Origin: Omphalotus guepiniiformis
Taxonomy: Eukaryota; Basidiomycota; Agaricomycetes; Agaricales; Omphalotaceae
NCBI GenBank assembly: GCA_028554645.1
Contig: JAQOOI010000037.1
Coordinates: forward strand, 163,320 to 227,319
DNA length: 64,000 nucleotides
Reading direction: 5' to 3'
Of the stretch, positions 22,505-33,731 are shown piece by piece. The translations under genes were made by a program, and so were the position numbers. Each line of letters starts with the position of its first letter. Positions within the stretch are counted from its first letter, which is position 1. Below the pieces are notes generated by a model that saw only the letters and a program-made list of their open reading frames with translations, was not told where the DNA came from and ran no database searches.

Positions 22505-22935
22505 TTACTGCCTATCCTCGCAGTCAGACATGCAGAGTACACATTGGCAGTCATGGGTGGGAAAGTGTTCAGGGGATCCCAGCCTAAGCAGGAGGTCCAC
22601 TGCATCACCCACAGTGATTATATGATGGTTTTTGCACAGGCATTTGCATTTCTGGCCATTATTGAACTGTCTTACCCCCTTGTTTTGCACCCAGATGGTG
22701 CCATAGAGGCATTTCAGCCTTCACCCGGTCGGTGGGTAATACCAGATTGAACCTAACATTATATTTCTTCGCTGTCTTCATCATACTACGTAGTTGTGGG
22801 GGCAAATCTTTAAGGATAGGTTGCCAGTCCTGCAAGAAAGGCGATATCCTGGCTTCGGTGGAACTGGAAGACGAGGCTGCACAATGGAAACTGATTAGGG
22901 CATCCGCCAGAAACGCCCACATTGGCAGCACTTGA
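22505..22935 (-). pseudogene. Amino-terminal part (truncated) of the split RNase H-like gene
   Basis: Opens at VLPMWAFLADALISFH, then LPPQLRSMMKTAKKYNV and VKAEMPLWHHLGA. After a one-base shift near 22690 it continues as NNGQKCKCLCKNHHIITVGDAV and CVLCMSDCEDRQ. I recognise this order (PMWxHxGA, then NNxxCxCL, then a Cys-rich HDC-type block, then NPHxC) from Agaricomycete multi-copy genes that carry RNase H-like domains; this is memory, not a search. Its 5' part is missing: at about 22935 the sequence passes into the oppositely oriented NGN/KOW gene. Confidence 0.65.
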
Positions 22936-25415
22936 GAGTTGTGCCTCATCTGATTGGAACCTATATCATGTCCGATGCGAGGTACGCCTTCCTGCAAGTC
23001 ACTTACTCATCCTCATATTGAATAACATTGAAAAGCGGGGTACGGAACACTCAATTGTCTGGCAAATAAGTGCCACTGCTGACGCCCGTGTTGTGCGCTC
23101 GGCGTTCACATCCTCAGTTCCTGGCTTCATATATCTCAAGGTTCCAAACATGAATCCTTCAAATATTGTCTTGTCCAACTATCTTTGTTCCATTCCCGGT
23201 CTTCTATGTAGCTCGTCTTACGAAACTGTGATCCCATCTCCTGCTGCTTCAATTCGTCCCGACGGCTCCAAACATCCGATACCCGCTCCTGAGCGCATGC
23301 CGTTGAATATCACTTTCGCTGCTCACAGAATTGATAGATCAGAATGGCCATTCATCTTAACCCAGCAATCTCACTGGATGTGCGCAGGTGACTGGGTCCG
23401 GGTGAAGCAAGGACTGTATCACAATGATGTAGGGTTGGTGATTGAGCAGCTCAAGCGAGAGTGGGATAAGGAGCCTCAGTGTCGAGTGCTACTAATTCCA
23501 CGTCTCGCAAAGTCTCCCCAGTCTGTGGAACCAGCAGCGTCGACAGCAGCCTCCTCTTCAGACACCTCATGCAAGGGTAAACAGAAACACATTGAGAGGA
23601 CCGTGCGAGCGTTATTCCATGCTGGGTGGTGATTGATACTGCAAACGAAGGGGAAGGGAAATACCCTGTGCAGCGATGTAGTCTACCACAGGACCAGTGT
23701 TGTAAAGCTGGGACGGACCCTCACTGGAGAGTCTGGTATCACGAGGGCCAGACATTCCATTGCGGTCTTGTATGGCAAACTTACGGCGTCTCCCAGCTTG
23801 AAATTGTGACTAGGATGCCCTTCCAATACGCGAGCCTTTCCGTGTGCAGTGGCCATCCGCTTGTGCTTGATGCTCTGAAAGACATGCCGCCGCCCAATAC
23901 ATGGCATTTCCGGGAGGGTGAATGTGTCTACATTACTGAATGGCAAAAGACACACATGCCTGATGGTTGTGAAGCACTTGTCGCCGTAGCGGAGACTGAA
24001 GGCGGCGAGTGTATCATTCAGCGTGTACTGGATAGTACCTGTGAGGTGAAGCAGGCCAACGGGGTATTACAATCAGTTAGGTTGAGTTGCATTCAAAAGA
24101 AAATCGATTTCGGTGACGAAGTAGAAGTACTGGCTGGTTGTAATAAGGGCCTGTATGGGCTCGTGGTTGAGCGTGATGGTTGGGTAGTCGGAGCACAAGC
24201 AGGAGCAAGTCAAAAGGTAAGTTCTTACCCAATGCTGTTCAGAAACCTGAATGACCTGTATCTACTACATTCAAGGTGGTGCATGTGCATGTTAACACCC
24301 TTCGACAAGTGCTGGGCGGAGTGCAGAAGCTGTTGATTTCTCGACCACCCGCAGTTGAATCTGAGGTGGATGAGTCACCAACTCCATCACTTGCAACTCC
24401 TAGACCACCATGGATCGGCGCACTGGTGCTTTTGCGCAGGCATGCTGGGCACAAGGCTGAGCAGGGACTAGTGAAGGATGTGAATCGTTGAGACAACAGG
24501 AGTGGCCTTGAACTACAGATCGCACTGTCCACCATTGGTACATTGTCAGGAAGCCATATACTCACTGCCGATTATGATGATGTACGCGAAGCTGAGTAAG
24601 TTATATGAGTTGTCATTCCGGGTCTGGTAAATACTGACTTCTACGCTGTAGTACTGGAAAATATCTCGACAACTACCACCCTCGTACCCGCCATCAAGCC
24701 ACATTCTATTGCTTCAAGCCTGAATATGAGCAAGACTACTCCTTGCAAGAATTTGCTCTAATTAAAAAACAGGGAACTCGATACCTTACAAGCGCAATGG
24801 GACAAGATAGAGGCAGCCGCTAAAGCAGACTCTGGTGGTATGACTCCCATGCCATCTGCTGAAGAGATAGCTCAGAATGCATTGTCGGCTTGGGATCCTT
24901 GCCCTCCACCAAACCCTGAATATACTCCCGCTTTCCTCCAAGAGGAGTGCCATGGTCCTGGGTATAGATGGATTGCGGATAAGCACTTACAACATGGGCT
25001 GAAGGGGATGGAGATCTTGGTGGAGGTTCTGGAAGGTGAATGCACCGGCACAAATGTCTATGTACGTCTCAATCTGGAGGATGATGTTGTGTGTATACGG
25101 TGCAGAAAGACTAGACCGAGGAATATGATGTTCACCTTGCGGCCAGAATGGATTACCCTTTCTATCGAGCACCCCAAACCGTTGCTCGAGAGGAACTTAA
25201 TGGTAGTCATTGAAGGCCCCCACATGGGAAAGCTGGTTCGACGTGTGTGGCATCAATTTGTCAATGCAGAGAAGACCAGAGACAAAGCTCGCATAATTGT
25301 TTGCGTGGTCGACGTGGATGGCAATGTAGAACGAGATCTCAACGAGACATTGACAGTTGATAAAGACGAGCTGGCGCTGGTGAAAGAGAAAAGCCTCAAA
25401 GAAGGCAGGAAATGA
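22922..25415 (+). pseudogene. Spt5-like NGN/KOW-repeat gene, multi-exon, frame-shifted
   Basis: Spt5 proteins bind RNA polymerase II and nascent RNA through an NGN domain and KOW motifs; fungi also carry many short Spt5-like copies near transposons. Here the NGN-like part begins at about 22950 (DWNLYHVRCEV ... DARVVRSAFTSSVPGFIYLKV). A KOW motif follows (GDWVRVKQGLYHNDVGLVIE, about 23390-23450), with VLLIPRL after it. A second KOW-like block is GDEVEVLAGCNKGLYGLVVE (about 24110-24170), and a third region is GLKGMEILVEVLEGE with RNLMVVIEGPHMGKLVRR near the end. Introns at 24217-24275 (59 bp) and 24596-24651 (56 bp) have GT...AG ends and keep the frame. Frame breaks near 23620 and 24770 are either unrecognised introns or lesions. 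The amino end is missing and no Spt5 CTR tail is visible. The stop is at 25413. Confidence 0.7.
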
Positions 25416-25769
25416 TCTGATGGAGCCCCACTGACGAGCCTATCGTGATAATATGACTCTAGCATGAATGTTGTACCATAATCTTTGGACTGATTTGTTG
25501 TACCTGTAGCATAACATAGAATCATTGCACTGTGCTCCATGTATTTCGTAGAAACATCTGTATGAATACAATTGCTATACTGCTTTGCCCATTCACGTGG
25601 GTTCTGAAAACAAACAATGAGAGAACCTTCCGGGCCACACCCAACGTACAGGTGAGTGGTGGCAGATCTGATATCTATGTCTGTCGTCTTACTCTATCTG
25701 CAGTGCCTTTTCGTGAAGTTACTGCAAGCGTCATCACTCATGGCATCTACGTGATCTCAAAACCAACGA
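25416..25769. other. Gap between two broken genes, nothing recognised
   Basis: Downstream region of the NGN/KOW gene. I see no terminal repeat, tRNA or coding motif. Confidence 0.4.
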
Positions 25770-26037
25770 ATGACGCGCTCCAAGGGCCCTGCACCTGACA
25801 TATCTTTGTCTCAGGTTGCTGAGGTCCGGGGAGCAAGAAGAAATCAACTCGGCAAATATCAAAAAAGACTCAAGACAGTTGTAAGGTGAGTAGTGTGAAT
25901 GCTGAATGTTGATAATATTTGTCTCTAACACATGTCGTGCAGAAATCAGCTACCACACCCGATACTGCGCAAAGTTCTGAAGGTTTAGCACAAAAGGCAC
26001 TTCATCCCTTCTTGAGATGAAAAAGAGCTGAAGCCAA
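25770..26037 (+). pseudogene. Amino-terminal fragment of an unknown gene
   Basis: ATG at 25770 opens MTRSKGPAPDISLSQVAEV followed by a basic stretch (RGARRNQLGKYQKRL). A possible 57-bp intron lies at 25886-25942 (GTGAGTAG ... GTGCAG). After it the readable frame is KSATTPDTAQSSEGLAQ with QKALHPFLR before a TGA. The frame on the two sides of the intron is not the same in my reading, so the splice or the frame is uncertain. It is followed directly by the terminal repeat end at 26049, and a probable continuation is at 27110-27698. No known domain. Confidence 0.4.
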
Positions 26038-26048
26038 TGTTTACAGAC

Positions 26049-26290
26049 TATGCTGTTTAATAGTGTCAAAAAAATAATTCTAGCACAAACTTCTATAAAC
26101 ATCATATCTCTCTTAGTCTTGGCTGTATACAACCCCTTGATCACACAATAGCAGATGATGCTCACAATATTGCAGTTGTTGCTCGCACAATGGCAGGTAG
26201 TGCTCGTGCTAGGACAGATAGTGCTCACACAATGGCAAGTAGCACTCGCGCTATGATAGCTAGTGTTCGCGCTATGGCAGATAGTGCGTG
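26049..26290 (+). mobile_element. Single terminus of an element related to the 2.9-kb long-TIR element, with 21-bp subterminal tandem repeats
   Basis: TATGCTGTTTAATAGTGTCAAAAA matches the outer end of 17014-19902. Instead of the same arm, it continues into a 21-bp tandem array (about 26133-26290) with units such as ACAATGGCAGATAGTGCTC. The shared CACAATG core in both subterminal arrays suggests a common binding motif with diverged spacing. I could not find the matching opposite end, so the element is truncated, diverged or ends in the unassigned DNA before 27100. Confidence 0.6.
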
Positions 26291-27109
26291 CGCAATCTTA
26301 TATTGCTGGAGAATAACTTCAGAAAGGTGACTATTAAGTGGTGTTCTAGATCAAAGCAAATGTGCAACACCTCATACAACTTAGCCAGATAAGATAATAT
26401 TGAGATAAGTGATGCTGATCTCAATTATCTTATCACATTTGACCACATGACCACTTTGTTGGTCTTTATTAGCATCACAGGGCTCTGGTCCTATAAAAGT
26501 AGCTTAAATTTATCCATCTGTATAGCATATGTAGACTTAATATATCTGTGTTGTGCTCACAGATGATAGATAAGTTATAACTCAATATACAGATAATACT
26601 AACTAGTATTATCTCTTATAAGTGTGGTCAACTATTAAGATGTGATATTCTAGATCAAAGCATATTAAGCAAATGAGTGGGTTGAGCTATAAGAATATCC
26701 CAAGTATCCTAGATGAAGGCAGAGACTAAAGTGAATCAAAACAAACACTCTATCTTTTGTCCATAATCAAGTCCAGTACTAGTGGTATGATCCAGTTCCA
26801 TTTTGTTATTGAATTAGAGCATATTTGAACCAATGTAAGACCATAAAGTATGATTATCACGAAATACAGATTCACATGAAATATGTTCATTATGGATTGT
26901 ATAATAGATTATACATCTTGTAAGTGAACATGAATTCTCAAAAGTAACAGTGCCAGCTTGGTATTCCCCCTTTCATCATTGCTCCTCTGTTTTATCTCTA
27001 CAGCTAGCCTGTGTAAAGTGAAAGTGGTCAGTATCCTCTGCAACCGTCAATTTGATTTCTCCAGGGTCAATTTTTCTATGTACTGATTTCCTTCCTTGTC
27101 TGCGTACAG
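26291..27109. other. AT-rich stretch, probably element interior
   Basis: No coding frame is supported. It contains repeated TTAAGT/AGATAA-rich sequence and two look-alike TCTAGATCAAAGC segments (near 26347 and 26650), consistent with decayed element DNA between the terminus at 26049 and the gene fragment at 27110. Confidence 0.35.
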
Positions 27110-27698
27110 TGCCGCTGTCCGAATGTAACAAGCTCGTTTGACAGTATTACTATGATTATCTCAAGGAGAAACTGTCCTCGGAAGAGCTCGGAGACCACGA
27201 AGCTCACCGCCGTGCCATGAAGGAACAGATAGATTGGTACCAGGACTGACTTTATAGTTATCTTAATGATCAGAAGGGCAAAGGTAGAAGTTTGAATAAA
27301 ATCCTTGATCCTTTCATTAAACTGGTATGTCAATACTGATTCTTATGTGCCATATCTCATTGTCTTCATAGGCACAGAAGACGCACTCACTCCATGGGAT
27401 ACATGTCTTTGGCTATGCAATTGACACTGACAATGACAAATCCAGGCGTAGCAGGAGCTGCCTATGGGGCGCCACCTCACAATTTGTTGCCGTCAAGCGT
27501 CGCTACCAGAGCCAGATACAGAAACAGCTTCTGGACACAGATACTCTGTTCCGGTAGGTGCATGTGTTGACTTAATATTGTGTGAATGCTTAGCATATAT
27601 GCGACAGTGTTGTGGAGATGGAGAAGTGTGGTGAAGACACAGCTCTCATGCAGCTCGCGACAGCTTTTCCGCGCAAGCCCAATGAATATCCGCAGGAC
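27110..27698 (+). pseudogene. Unknown gene fragment cut by a gypsy LTR
   Basis: Readable blocks are PLSECNKLV, then (after TGA) QYYYDYLKEKLSSEELGDHE, then GRSLNKILDPFIKL. After a likely intron near 27310-27370 come HSLHGIHVFGYAIDTDNDK and GATSQFVAVKRRYQSQIQKQ, and a last block ends KPNEYPQD. The gypsy LTR starts at the next base (27699). Composition and conserved-looking blocks suggest a real former gene; the IHVFGxAI block resembles Agaricomycete proteins of unknown function that sit near repeats (memory). It probably belongs with 25770-26037. Two in-frame TGA codons (27153-27155 region and the one after DWYQD) mark decay. Confidence 0.5.
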
Positions 27699-28153
27699 TG
27701 TCAGCGACTCGAGTTATCAAGCTCAAATAACCAAACACAATGATCTTAGTTACACATGAAGAAAAGGGAAACAGAGAATAGAATTGAGGAGAAAAAAAGA
27801 TACAAAGGAATATGCTAAGTACAAGTCTAAACTCGAGGAGTTATTAACAAGATCGAAGCTAAAGAAAGATCTACCTAAGCGGACTTGTTATATACATAAA
27901 TAAAACCCTAAACCCTGGGCTATAACCCTTGACTAATCCACCGTGTGTCTACCATGAGTTCGATCACCTCAAGTGTTTTATTAACGATTGTGATCGCCTT
28001 GAGGTCTATATGCTTGATCTCGATCATCATGCTACCTACGTGTGTATTTAATATAACCCTAGATCTATAATTTAAGATGCTATCTACTGATAATAAAAGT
28101 GTCTATATGTACAAACAATGAGATAAGATGAAAAAAAGAAAGTGTTTGTAACA
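27699..28153 (-). repeat. Gypsy 3' LTR
   Basis: In minus sense it begins TGTTACAAACAC and ends GTCGCTGACA. It is clearly the same family as 6873-7325 but with many more differences, so this copy is older. Confidence 0.9.
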
Positions 28154-28182
28154 TGACCCCCTCCTTAGGGACGATGTCCCCA

Positions 28183-31100
28183 TCATCCTGACTTCACCGC
28201 TAATGCCTCTGTTGGTATCTTCTTTGTTTCTACTACTTCAGTACATGCTTTAGGGATAGGTCGTAACAGTGATGTCAGAAATAAGGAAATTGGAACCTCA
28301 ATCTTTCTTAACTGAGGTGGTCGCGGTTTATTGGGAAATTTTTTATGGAACTCTTCAATTGCTTCCTTTGCATTTGCAAGGTTTGCTAGTGGTTCCCATG
28401 TTTGTTCATGCCGTGAATATCCCTTCCATTGTACTTTGTAGCCAAATCTCCCTCCCCTATATTTTCCTGAATCTACTACTTCTTCTACTTCAAACTCCGG
28501 CTCTTCTCCTTCTATCACTGGTGGCGGATTGTCATTTTTTGGTTGTTCGGGAAATTCAGGTGGGCGATAAGGTGACAGTAAGACTTTGTTAAAGACGGGA
28601 TGTATCCTCTTCCAAGTCTTCGGGATCTTTAGTTGGTACAACATTGCTCCAACTTTCTTTACGACTTCAAAAGGACCAAACTGTTTATCATCCAACTTCT
28701 TCATTGGTCGATCAGAAGTCAGATTTGTCACTTCAAGCCATCCTTTGTCATTAGGCTTGTATTTGACTGATGGTTTCCTCTTCTTGTCATAATACCGAGT
28801 CATATCTTCCTTTGCCTTTTTGAGAGCTGCCCCTACTTCTTCCCTGATCTTGATCATCTTATGGGCAAACTCCTGTGCTGTGGGGCTTGCCGACGGAGTC
28901 TTTGGAGCTGTTCCCTTATATGGATGTTGTCTCATATCAGCATAGAACGGAGTGACACCCATGGCTGAGTGTATCCTATCATTCAACATGAACTCTGCTG
29001 TTGGTAACCATTCATGCCAGTCGTTCTGATGTTGATTGATGAATAACCGGAGATAATGTTCAATCTCTTGGTTCATCCGTTCCGTCTGTCCATTCGTCTG
29101 TGGGTGATATGCCGTTGTGAAACTTCCTTGAATGCCTAATAACCGGTATAGTTCCTTCATGAATCGAGAATGATATTGGGGTCCTCGATCATGGATAATC
29201 TTTCTCGGTAATCCGTGTATAGGAAAGATTTTGTCCCTATAGATTCTGGCCATTCCTTCAGATGTTAACGACATGTGTGTGGGTACTAGACGTGTTCATT
29301 TTGTGAAATGGTCCACAGTCACACTTATAGCATTAAAACCTCCAGCTTCCGGTAGTTCTCCGATCAGATCTGTTCCTATGACTTCCCAGGGACCTTGTGG
29401 AACATTATTTGTGACTAGTGTTCCCGTCGGTTTGGTTTGATGAATCTTAGTGGCCTGGCACTTTTCACACCCTCTAATGTATTCCCGTACATCCTGAGTT
29501 ATCCCTGGCCACCAATAGTTCCTTGTCACCAATTCCATGGTTTTGAACTGCCCTGGATGTCCTGTCAGAACAGTATCATGATGCAATCCAATGATCTTTC
29601 CTCATAACCTATTATCAATAGGCACATAAATCCTATCTTGCCACGTCACAATTCCTTCCTCTGACTCAATCCAATCCTTTTCTTTTCCTTTCAAAGCCTT
29701 ATTCACTAGATTATCCCGTACTTTTGACTTCTTCTTTATAAGATCTAAGATCTCGTCCTCGGGCATCTCTAGTCTGTTGATCGAAAAAAGTTCCAGCTTT
29801 AAAAGTACCACATCCTCATTGTCTTTCTCCCCCGTCTCATGATTGGCCATCCTGGACAATGCATCTGGTTTTCCCATTGACTTTCCAGGTTTATGAATCA
29901 ATGTAAAGTCGTATTCGGATAATTCAGTGATCCATCGGGCTTGTCGGTGATTCAATTTCTGAGGCTTTTTGGAATACTGAAGATTTTGATGATCTGTATA
30001 GATCTCAAATGACTCTTCCGCACCCATCAGATACTGTCTCCAATCTGCTAAGGAATCCATAATGGCCATCATTTCCTTATCATAGATCTCATAATTACGT
30101 TCTGTTTCATTTAGAGATCTAGATCTGAACGCAATAGGCCACCATTTTCCATCTATCTTTTGTGATAAGACAGCTCCATTTGCATAATCTGATGAATCTG
30201 CCTCGACTCTGAATTGCCCATGATCACGGGGTATGGTTAGAACAACTTCTTTGGCAATTCTACTTTTGAGTTCTTCAAATGCCTGCTGTTGCTGCTCTGT
30301 CCATTCCCACTTTGAATTCCCAGTCAGTGATGACAATGGTTTCGCCACTTGACTGAATCCTCGGATAAATCATCGGTAGAAGTTACAGAAACCCAAGAAG
30401 GACTGTACTTCCTTCTTGTTTCCTGGTGTTTTCCATTCTTTTACCGCTTTGACTTTTTTTGGATCCATCCACACTTGTCCATTTCCTACAAACACTCCAA
30501 GGTACTCGACATTACTGGTCTCGAATTCACACTTTTCAGATCTAAGATATAACTTGTGTTGTCGTAATATATCTAACACCTGTTTTACAATTGACACGTG
30601 CTCTTTGATTGTGTTTGTGAAAACCAAAATATCGTCTAAGTACACCATGACGTGACCTTTATTGATCAAATTCCTTAAGATATGATTCATGAATGCTTGG
30701 AAGGTCGCCGGAGAATTTGTAAGACCAAAGAACATAACCATTGGTTCAAAGAGCCCCCGATTAGTCCTAAATGCTGCCTTCCACTCATCACCTTCTTTGA
30801 TCCGGATATTATTGTATCCCCATCAAACATCCATTTTCAAAAATACTTTTGAATCCTTTAGTTTATCAATGAGTTCTTGAATGAGCGGCAACGGGTACTT
30901 GTTCTTTATTGTTGCTTCATTCAACTTCCGATAATCCTGAACAGGTTGAAGTTTCCCATCTTTCTTTGCCACAAAGAAGAATGGTGAGGCCATCGGTGAC
31001 TTTAATGGTCTAATTCATCCAGATTTCAGATTTTCCTTAATGAACTCATCTAAAACTTTCTGTTCTGAAGGATTTAATGGATAGACCTTGCAATCTACTG

Positions 31101-31500
31101 GTGTAAAGTCTGGCTTTAGTTCAATTGCATGGTCCCAGGGTCTTCATTCGGGTAGATTTTGGAAATCGGCTTCATCAAAAACGTCCTTGTACTCATTGAC
31201 GTACTTGTCTGCTTTTGACTCAGTCTTTTTGCCCTTTCCAAAGTCCATACTCTAAAGATATCCATCCCAATTCAGGTAAAACAACTGATCCCCTTCTTCC
31301 AGTTCCCGGACTTCAGCGTCGGATTCAGGTTTTAGGTAATACGGTATGTAACCACACTTCTTAGGACATTGATCAAACTTTAAGGTTGAGTCATTCCAAT
31401 CTATATTGGGGTTATGACGTCTTAACCAATTGAGTCCCAGGAATATGTCCGTTTTGTCTAAATTTGTAACAGCAAGTTCAATGCGTTCCTGACTTCTATG
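28183..31500 (-). pseudogene. Gypsy pol polyprotein (protease end, RT, RNase H, integrase, chromodomain) with repeated TGA lesions
   Basis: From the right: NLDKTDIFLGLNWLRRH (end of the aspartic protease), then [20 protein letters not shown] and [17 protein letters not shown] of reverse transcriptase, FGLTNSPATFQAFMN and the catalytic HVMVYLDDILVF. RNase H shows FRVEADSSDYA, NYEIYDKEMMAI and FEIYTDHQNLQY. Integrase has the His/Cys finger (HHDTVLTGHPGQ ... CEKCQATK), and core residues in VIGTDLIGEL, IIHDRGPQYHS and TNGQTERMNQEIE. The chromodomain is GYKVQWKGYSRHEQTWEP. Stops in frame are TGA at 29296, 29602, 30370, 30823, 31015 and 31144, and TAG at 31252. Several fall where related proteins have Arg (for example NFYR-R-FI), so CGA to TGA is the simplest cause. 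The frame is otherwise continuous across all of them. Confidence 0.92.
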
Positions 31501-31981
31501 AATCCTTCAATTGAACTGTCCTCGTTCGCGAGTCCATCAAGCAGGATCAGGAGCACCTTCAAGGTTCAGCCACCAACCCTACCCTTCTCTTCAACATTCT
31601 TCATCGTAACGACCCATCTTTCAAGGACAAAATCAAAGATCTGAAGATGATAGGTGTGGGCTTGGGCTGGGACATGTTGGTGGTGGATCGCAATACAAGC
31701 TTGGTGAAGACAGAGACTGGCTTCCAACTCCAACCCTCTTTGTCGCGCCAACCTTTCGACTTCTCCAAGCCTGACACTTGCAGCACCATCGAGCGCATGG
31801 TTACCTCAGCTCTCGCGCCTCTTCACTCTTTGGCAAATGCTTCATCTTCTCGGGTACCTGCATCGACTGGCTCTTCCTTTCCATCCTTCCTCCCTACTAT
31901 TAAGACACTCAACACCACCTGTTCCCCAGTGGAGGAGGAAAGCATTGGTCGGATCCTGGCAGAGAACAGTCCAGAGAGGTG
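31499..31981 (+). CDS. Unrecognised open frame, 160 codons without start, between two retroelement remnants
   Basis: The frame is open from TVLVRESIKQDQEHLQ through NPTLLFNILHRNDPSFKDK, MIGVGLGWDMLVVD and a Ser-rich region to RILAENSPER and TGA. It has coding-like codon use and no stop for 480 bases, unlike its surroundings, but no ATG near its beginning; the first Met is at 31647. It could be the last exon of a gene cut by the gypsy element on its left. I do not recognise a domain and assign no function. Confidence 0.4.
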
Positions 31982-32485
31982 ACTTGAGGTCTTTGTTGAG
32001 ATGTAGCATACAGTCTTCGGGCTTTAAATAATATATTTGTTACATTGCAGCAAGGAGTCTCTTTATAGAGCTCCAAAATTATTACATCTAGCAAGGGTTC
32101 TCTTCAAACAGGCCCAAATATCTCTACTTTTCATTTCTTGTATAGAAATAAAAGCTTTTATGTTTCTTTCTTATGTGTGATTTCTTTCTTAAGTTCAAAC
32201 TTCATTTAATTTCTTTAACATTTCCTTCGTTGAAGCTGTAAGTATGGACTCGTCTTAGAGAAATCCCAGCTCAAATGTAGTAAGTAGTAGCTAGACCCGT
32301 TATTTATAAGTCTCGTGCCTTTACTTATCACTCTGTGCCTCAGGCACTCATTCTCGCGTATCTTTAATCACTAACTGTTCGCTTCAACCAATCTTAGACA
32401 CCGATTTATTGAAATCTAAAACATTGAAGTTTCAATTTTATGACATCTTAGTAATTTCAAAATTCTATGTCAAAAGTTCAAAGTT
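31982..32485. other. Stretch without a supported gene
   Basis: Contains decayed continuation of the gag/pol-type element (minus strand, many stops) and AT-rich DNA. I cannot place an LTR boundary in it. Confidence 0.35.
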
Positions 32486-33680
32486 CTATGTCCCTGACCT
32501 AAGAGCAGGCAATGCATCAAAAGGATCTAAACTGGAGATAGCAAAAACTTCACTGGATAATATATCTTGTCCATTGTATAAAATCCCAGCTGGACTCACT
32601 CTAGCCAAATGAGGAGGTATATCTCTTCCGCTGTTTGACAGAGTATTCTGGGCAGTCCTCATGTCTCGTAAGTAAGCAGCCATTCCTCCAGCGTACCCAT
32701 TAGGAATCCTCGGTAGGTCGGATCTGTCCATTAAAATATATCGGTTTGTCTCCGCGTTAAACTTAATCAGATTTTCCCTAATAAGTCCCGGCATTTCCTC
32801 ACACTGAGAAATGTGTAAGGGGTGTTTCAACTCTGGTTCTCATTTACCACACACAAAGCATCATTTGGTGTATGATCCTTCAGTTCTTGGCATCGCCAGA
32901 TTTCCCAAGTTGTTAGATGGTGAAACGCTATGTTGTCCTTTCAAGAAAGATATCATGGACATTACCTCTGAATGACTTAGTCTGAGCTGTTCCAGTTGTC
33001 GAGTGAGTTCTTCTATGGAAATGTTCTGTCCAGGTTTGTTTCTCGACATTGTTCCGGATGCCTGCAAAGGAGTGTTAACAACCGAAGTTTTTCGTACCTT
33101 TCTTATTCCTTCCGTGTCGAGTCGCACTTCTTCGACTACCTCGTGTTCCTTGTCATTGGAGTAGGGGTGCTTGGGCATAGTCGGCATCTTGGAGCAGAGT
33201 TTGGCGGAGTTTGTAGCTAGTTTAGGTCTCATCATGCATGTATGCTAGTCTCTCAGGTTCATCCATCCATGTTCTAGGTTGGATTCTCCTCAGCAGGCAC
33301 CTTGGCCCACTCCATTGTGCTTCCAAGGTTCATACAGTAAGCAGTTCTTATCAAATTTAGTGTAGAGGTACTTAATTGAATCTGCGATTAAAGGTGTGTT
33401 GGCTCGGGATCGATTGTTCAACGGTACTTGATTGAAAACTATTCTTTCAGATCTTTGGGGATCCTGCTAACAAAATAGAAATTCCATTCCTGGTCGGTGA
33501 TAATTTTGTCTTTAATGAGGGGAGATGCAAACTTCTGAAAGGCTTGATTGTATTTGTCAATAGCTCCTTTTGTAGAAAAAGGTGACTTAGTCGTTTGGGT
33601 CTACTGGCTGCTGTATGGGATGGCATGGGCAAACAGGTTAGTGCGGTCAGGAACCGCCTTGTGGTGGTGTATCTCTAAGT
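32486..33680 (-). pseudogene. Ty3/gypsy gag remnant with zinc-knuckle region
   Basis: Gag forms the particle coat and its zinc knuckle binds element RNA. On the minus strand the capsid-like part reads KYNQAFQKFASPLIKDK and FYFVSRIPKDLKE (about 33440-33560). A linker with EELTRQLEQLRLSHSEVMSM (a probable coiled coil, about 33000) follows. Next is the region TEGSYTK, TGA, CFVCGK, TGA, EPELKHPLHISQCEEMPG, in which CxxC ... H ... C looks like a variant knuckle, and the conserved SDLPRIPNGYAGGMAAYL. Both TGA codons (32857-32865 and 32839-32847 regions) lie in the continuing frame. It is probably the same broad family as the pol at 3633-5405. Its upstream part is opened by the foldback element at 33677 and resumes at about 34460 (VRSEIHHHKAVPDRTN across the duplication). 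Confidence 0.75.
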
Positions 33681-33731
33681 ACATCTTGTTCTCCTGCTGA
33701 AATTCCGCGAAATGACCTGCCCAGAGCTAAC

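Larger units (their letters stand above)
27699..31505 (-). mobile_element. 5'-truncated Ty3/gypsy chromovirus-like element with 3' LTR
   Basis: The 3' LTR (27699-28153, 455 bp) is a diverged relative of the LTRs at 6873-8391 and is preceded in element sense by the same polypurine tract. The interior encodes the end of retropepsin, reverse transcriptase, RNase H, integrase and chromodomain. There is no gag and no 5' LTR: recognisable sequence stops at about 31505 inside the protease region. On the left it cuts the unknown gene at NEYPQD. No target duplication can be read because the right end is missing. Six TGA and one TAG interrupt pol while the protein between them is intact. Confidence 0.9.

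Noticed and set aside
3633..31500. Classical Neurospora-type RIP (CpA to TpA)
   Set aside because: The differences I could polarise or compare are mainly at CpG, and a strong TpA excess is not obvious by eye. A RIP-like process is possible but the classical context is not shown.
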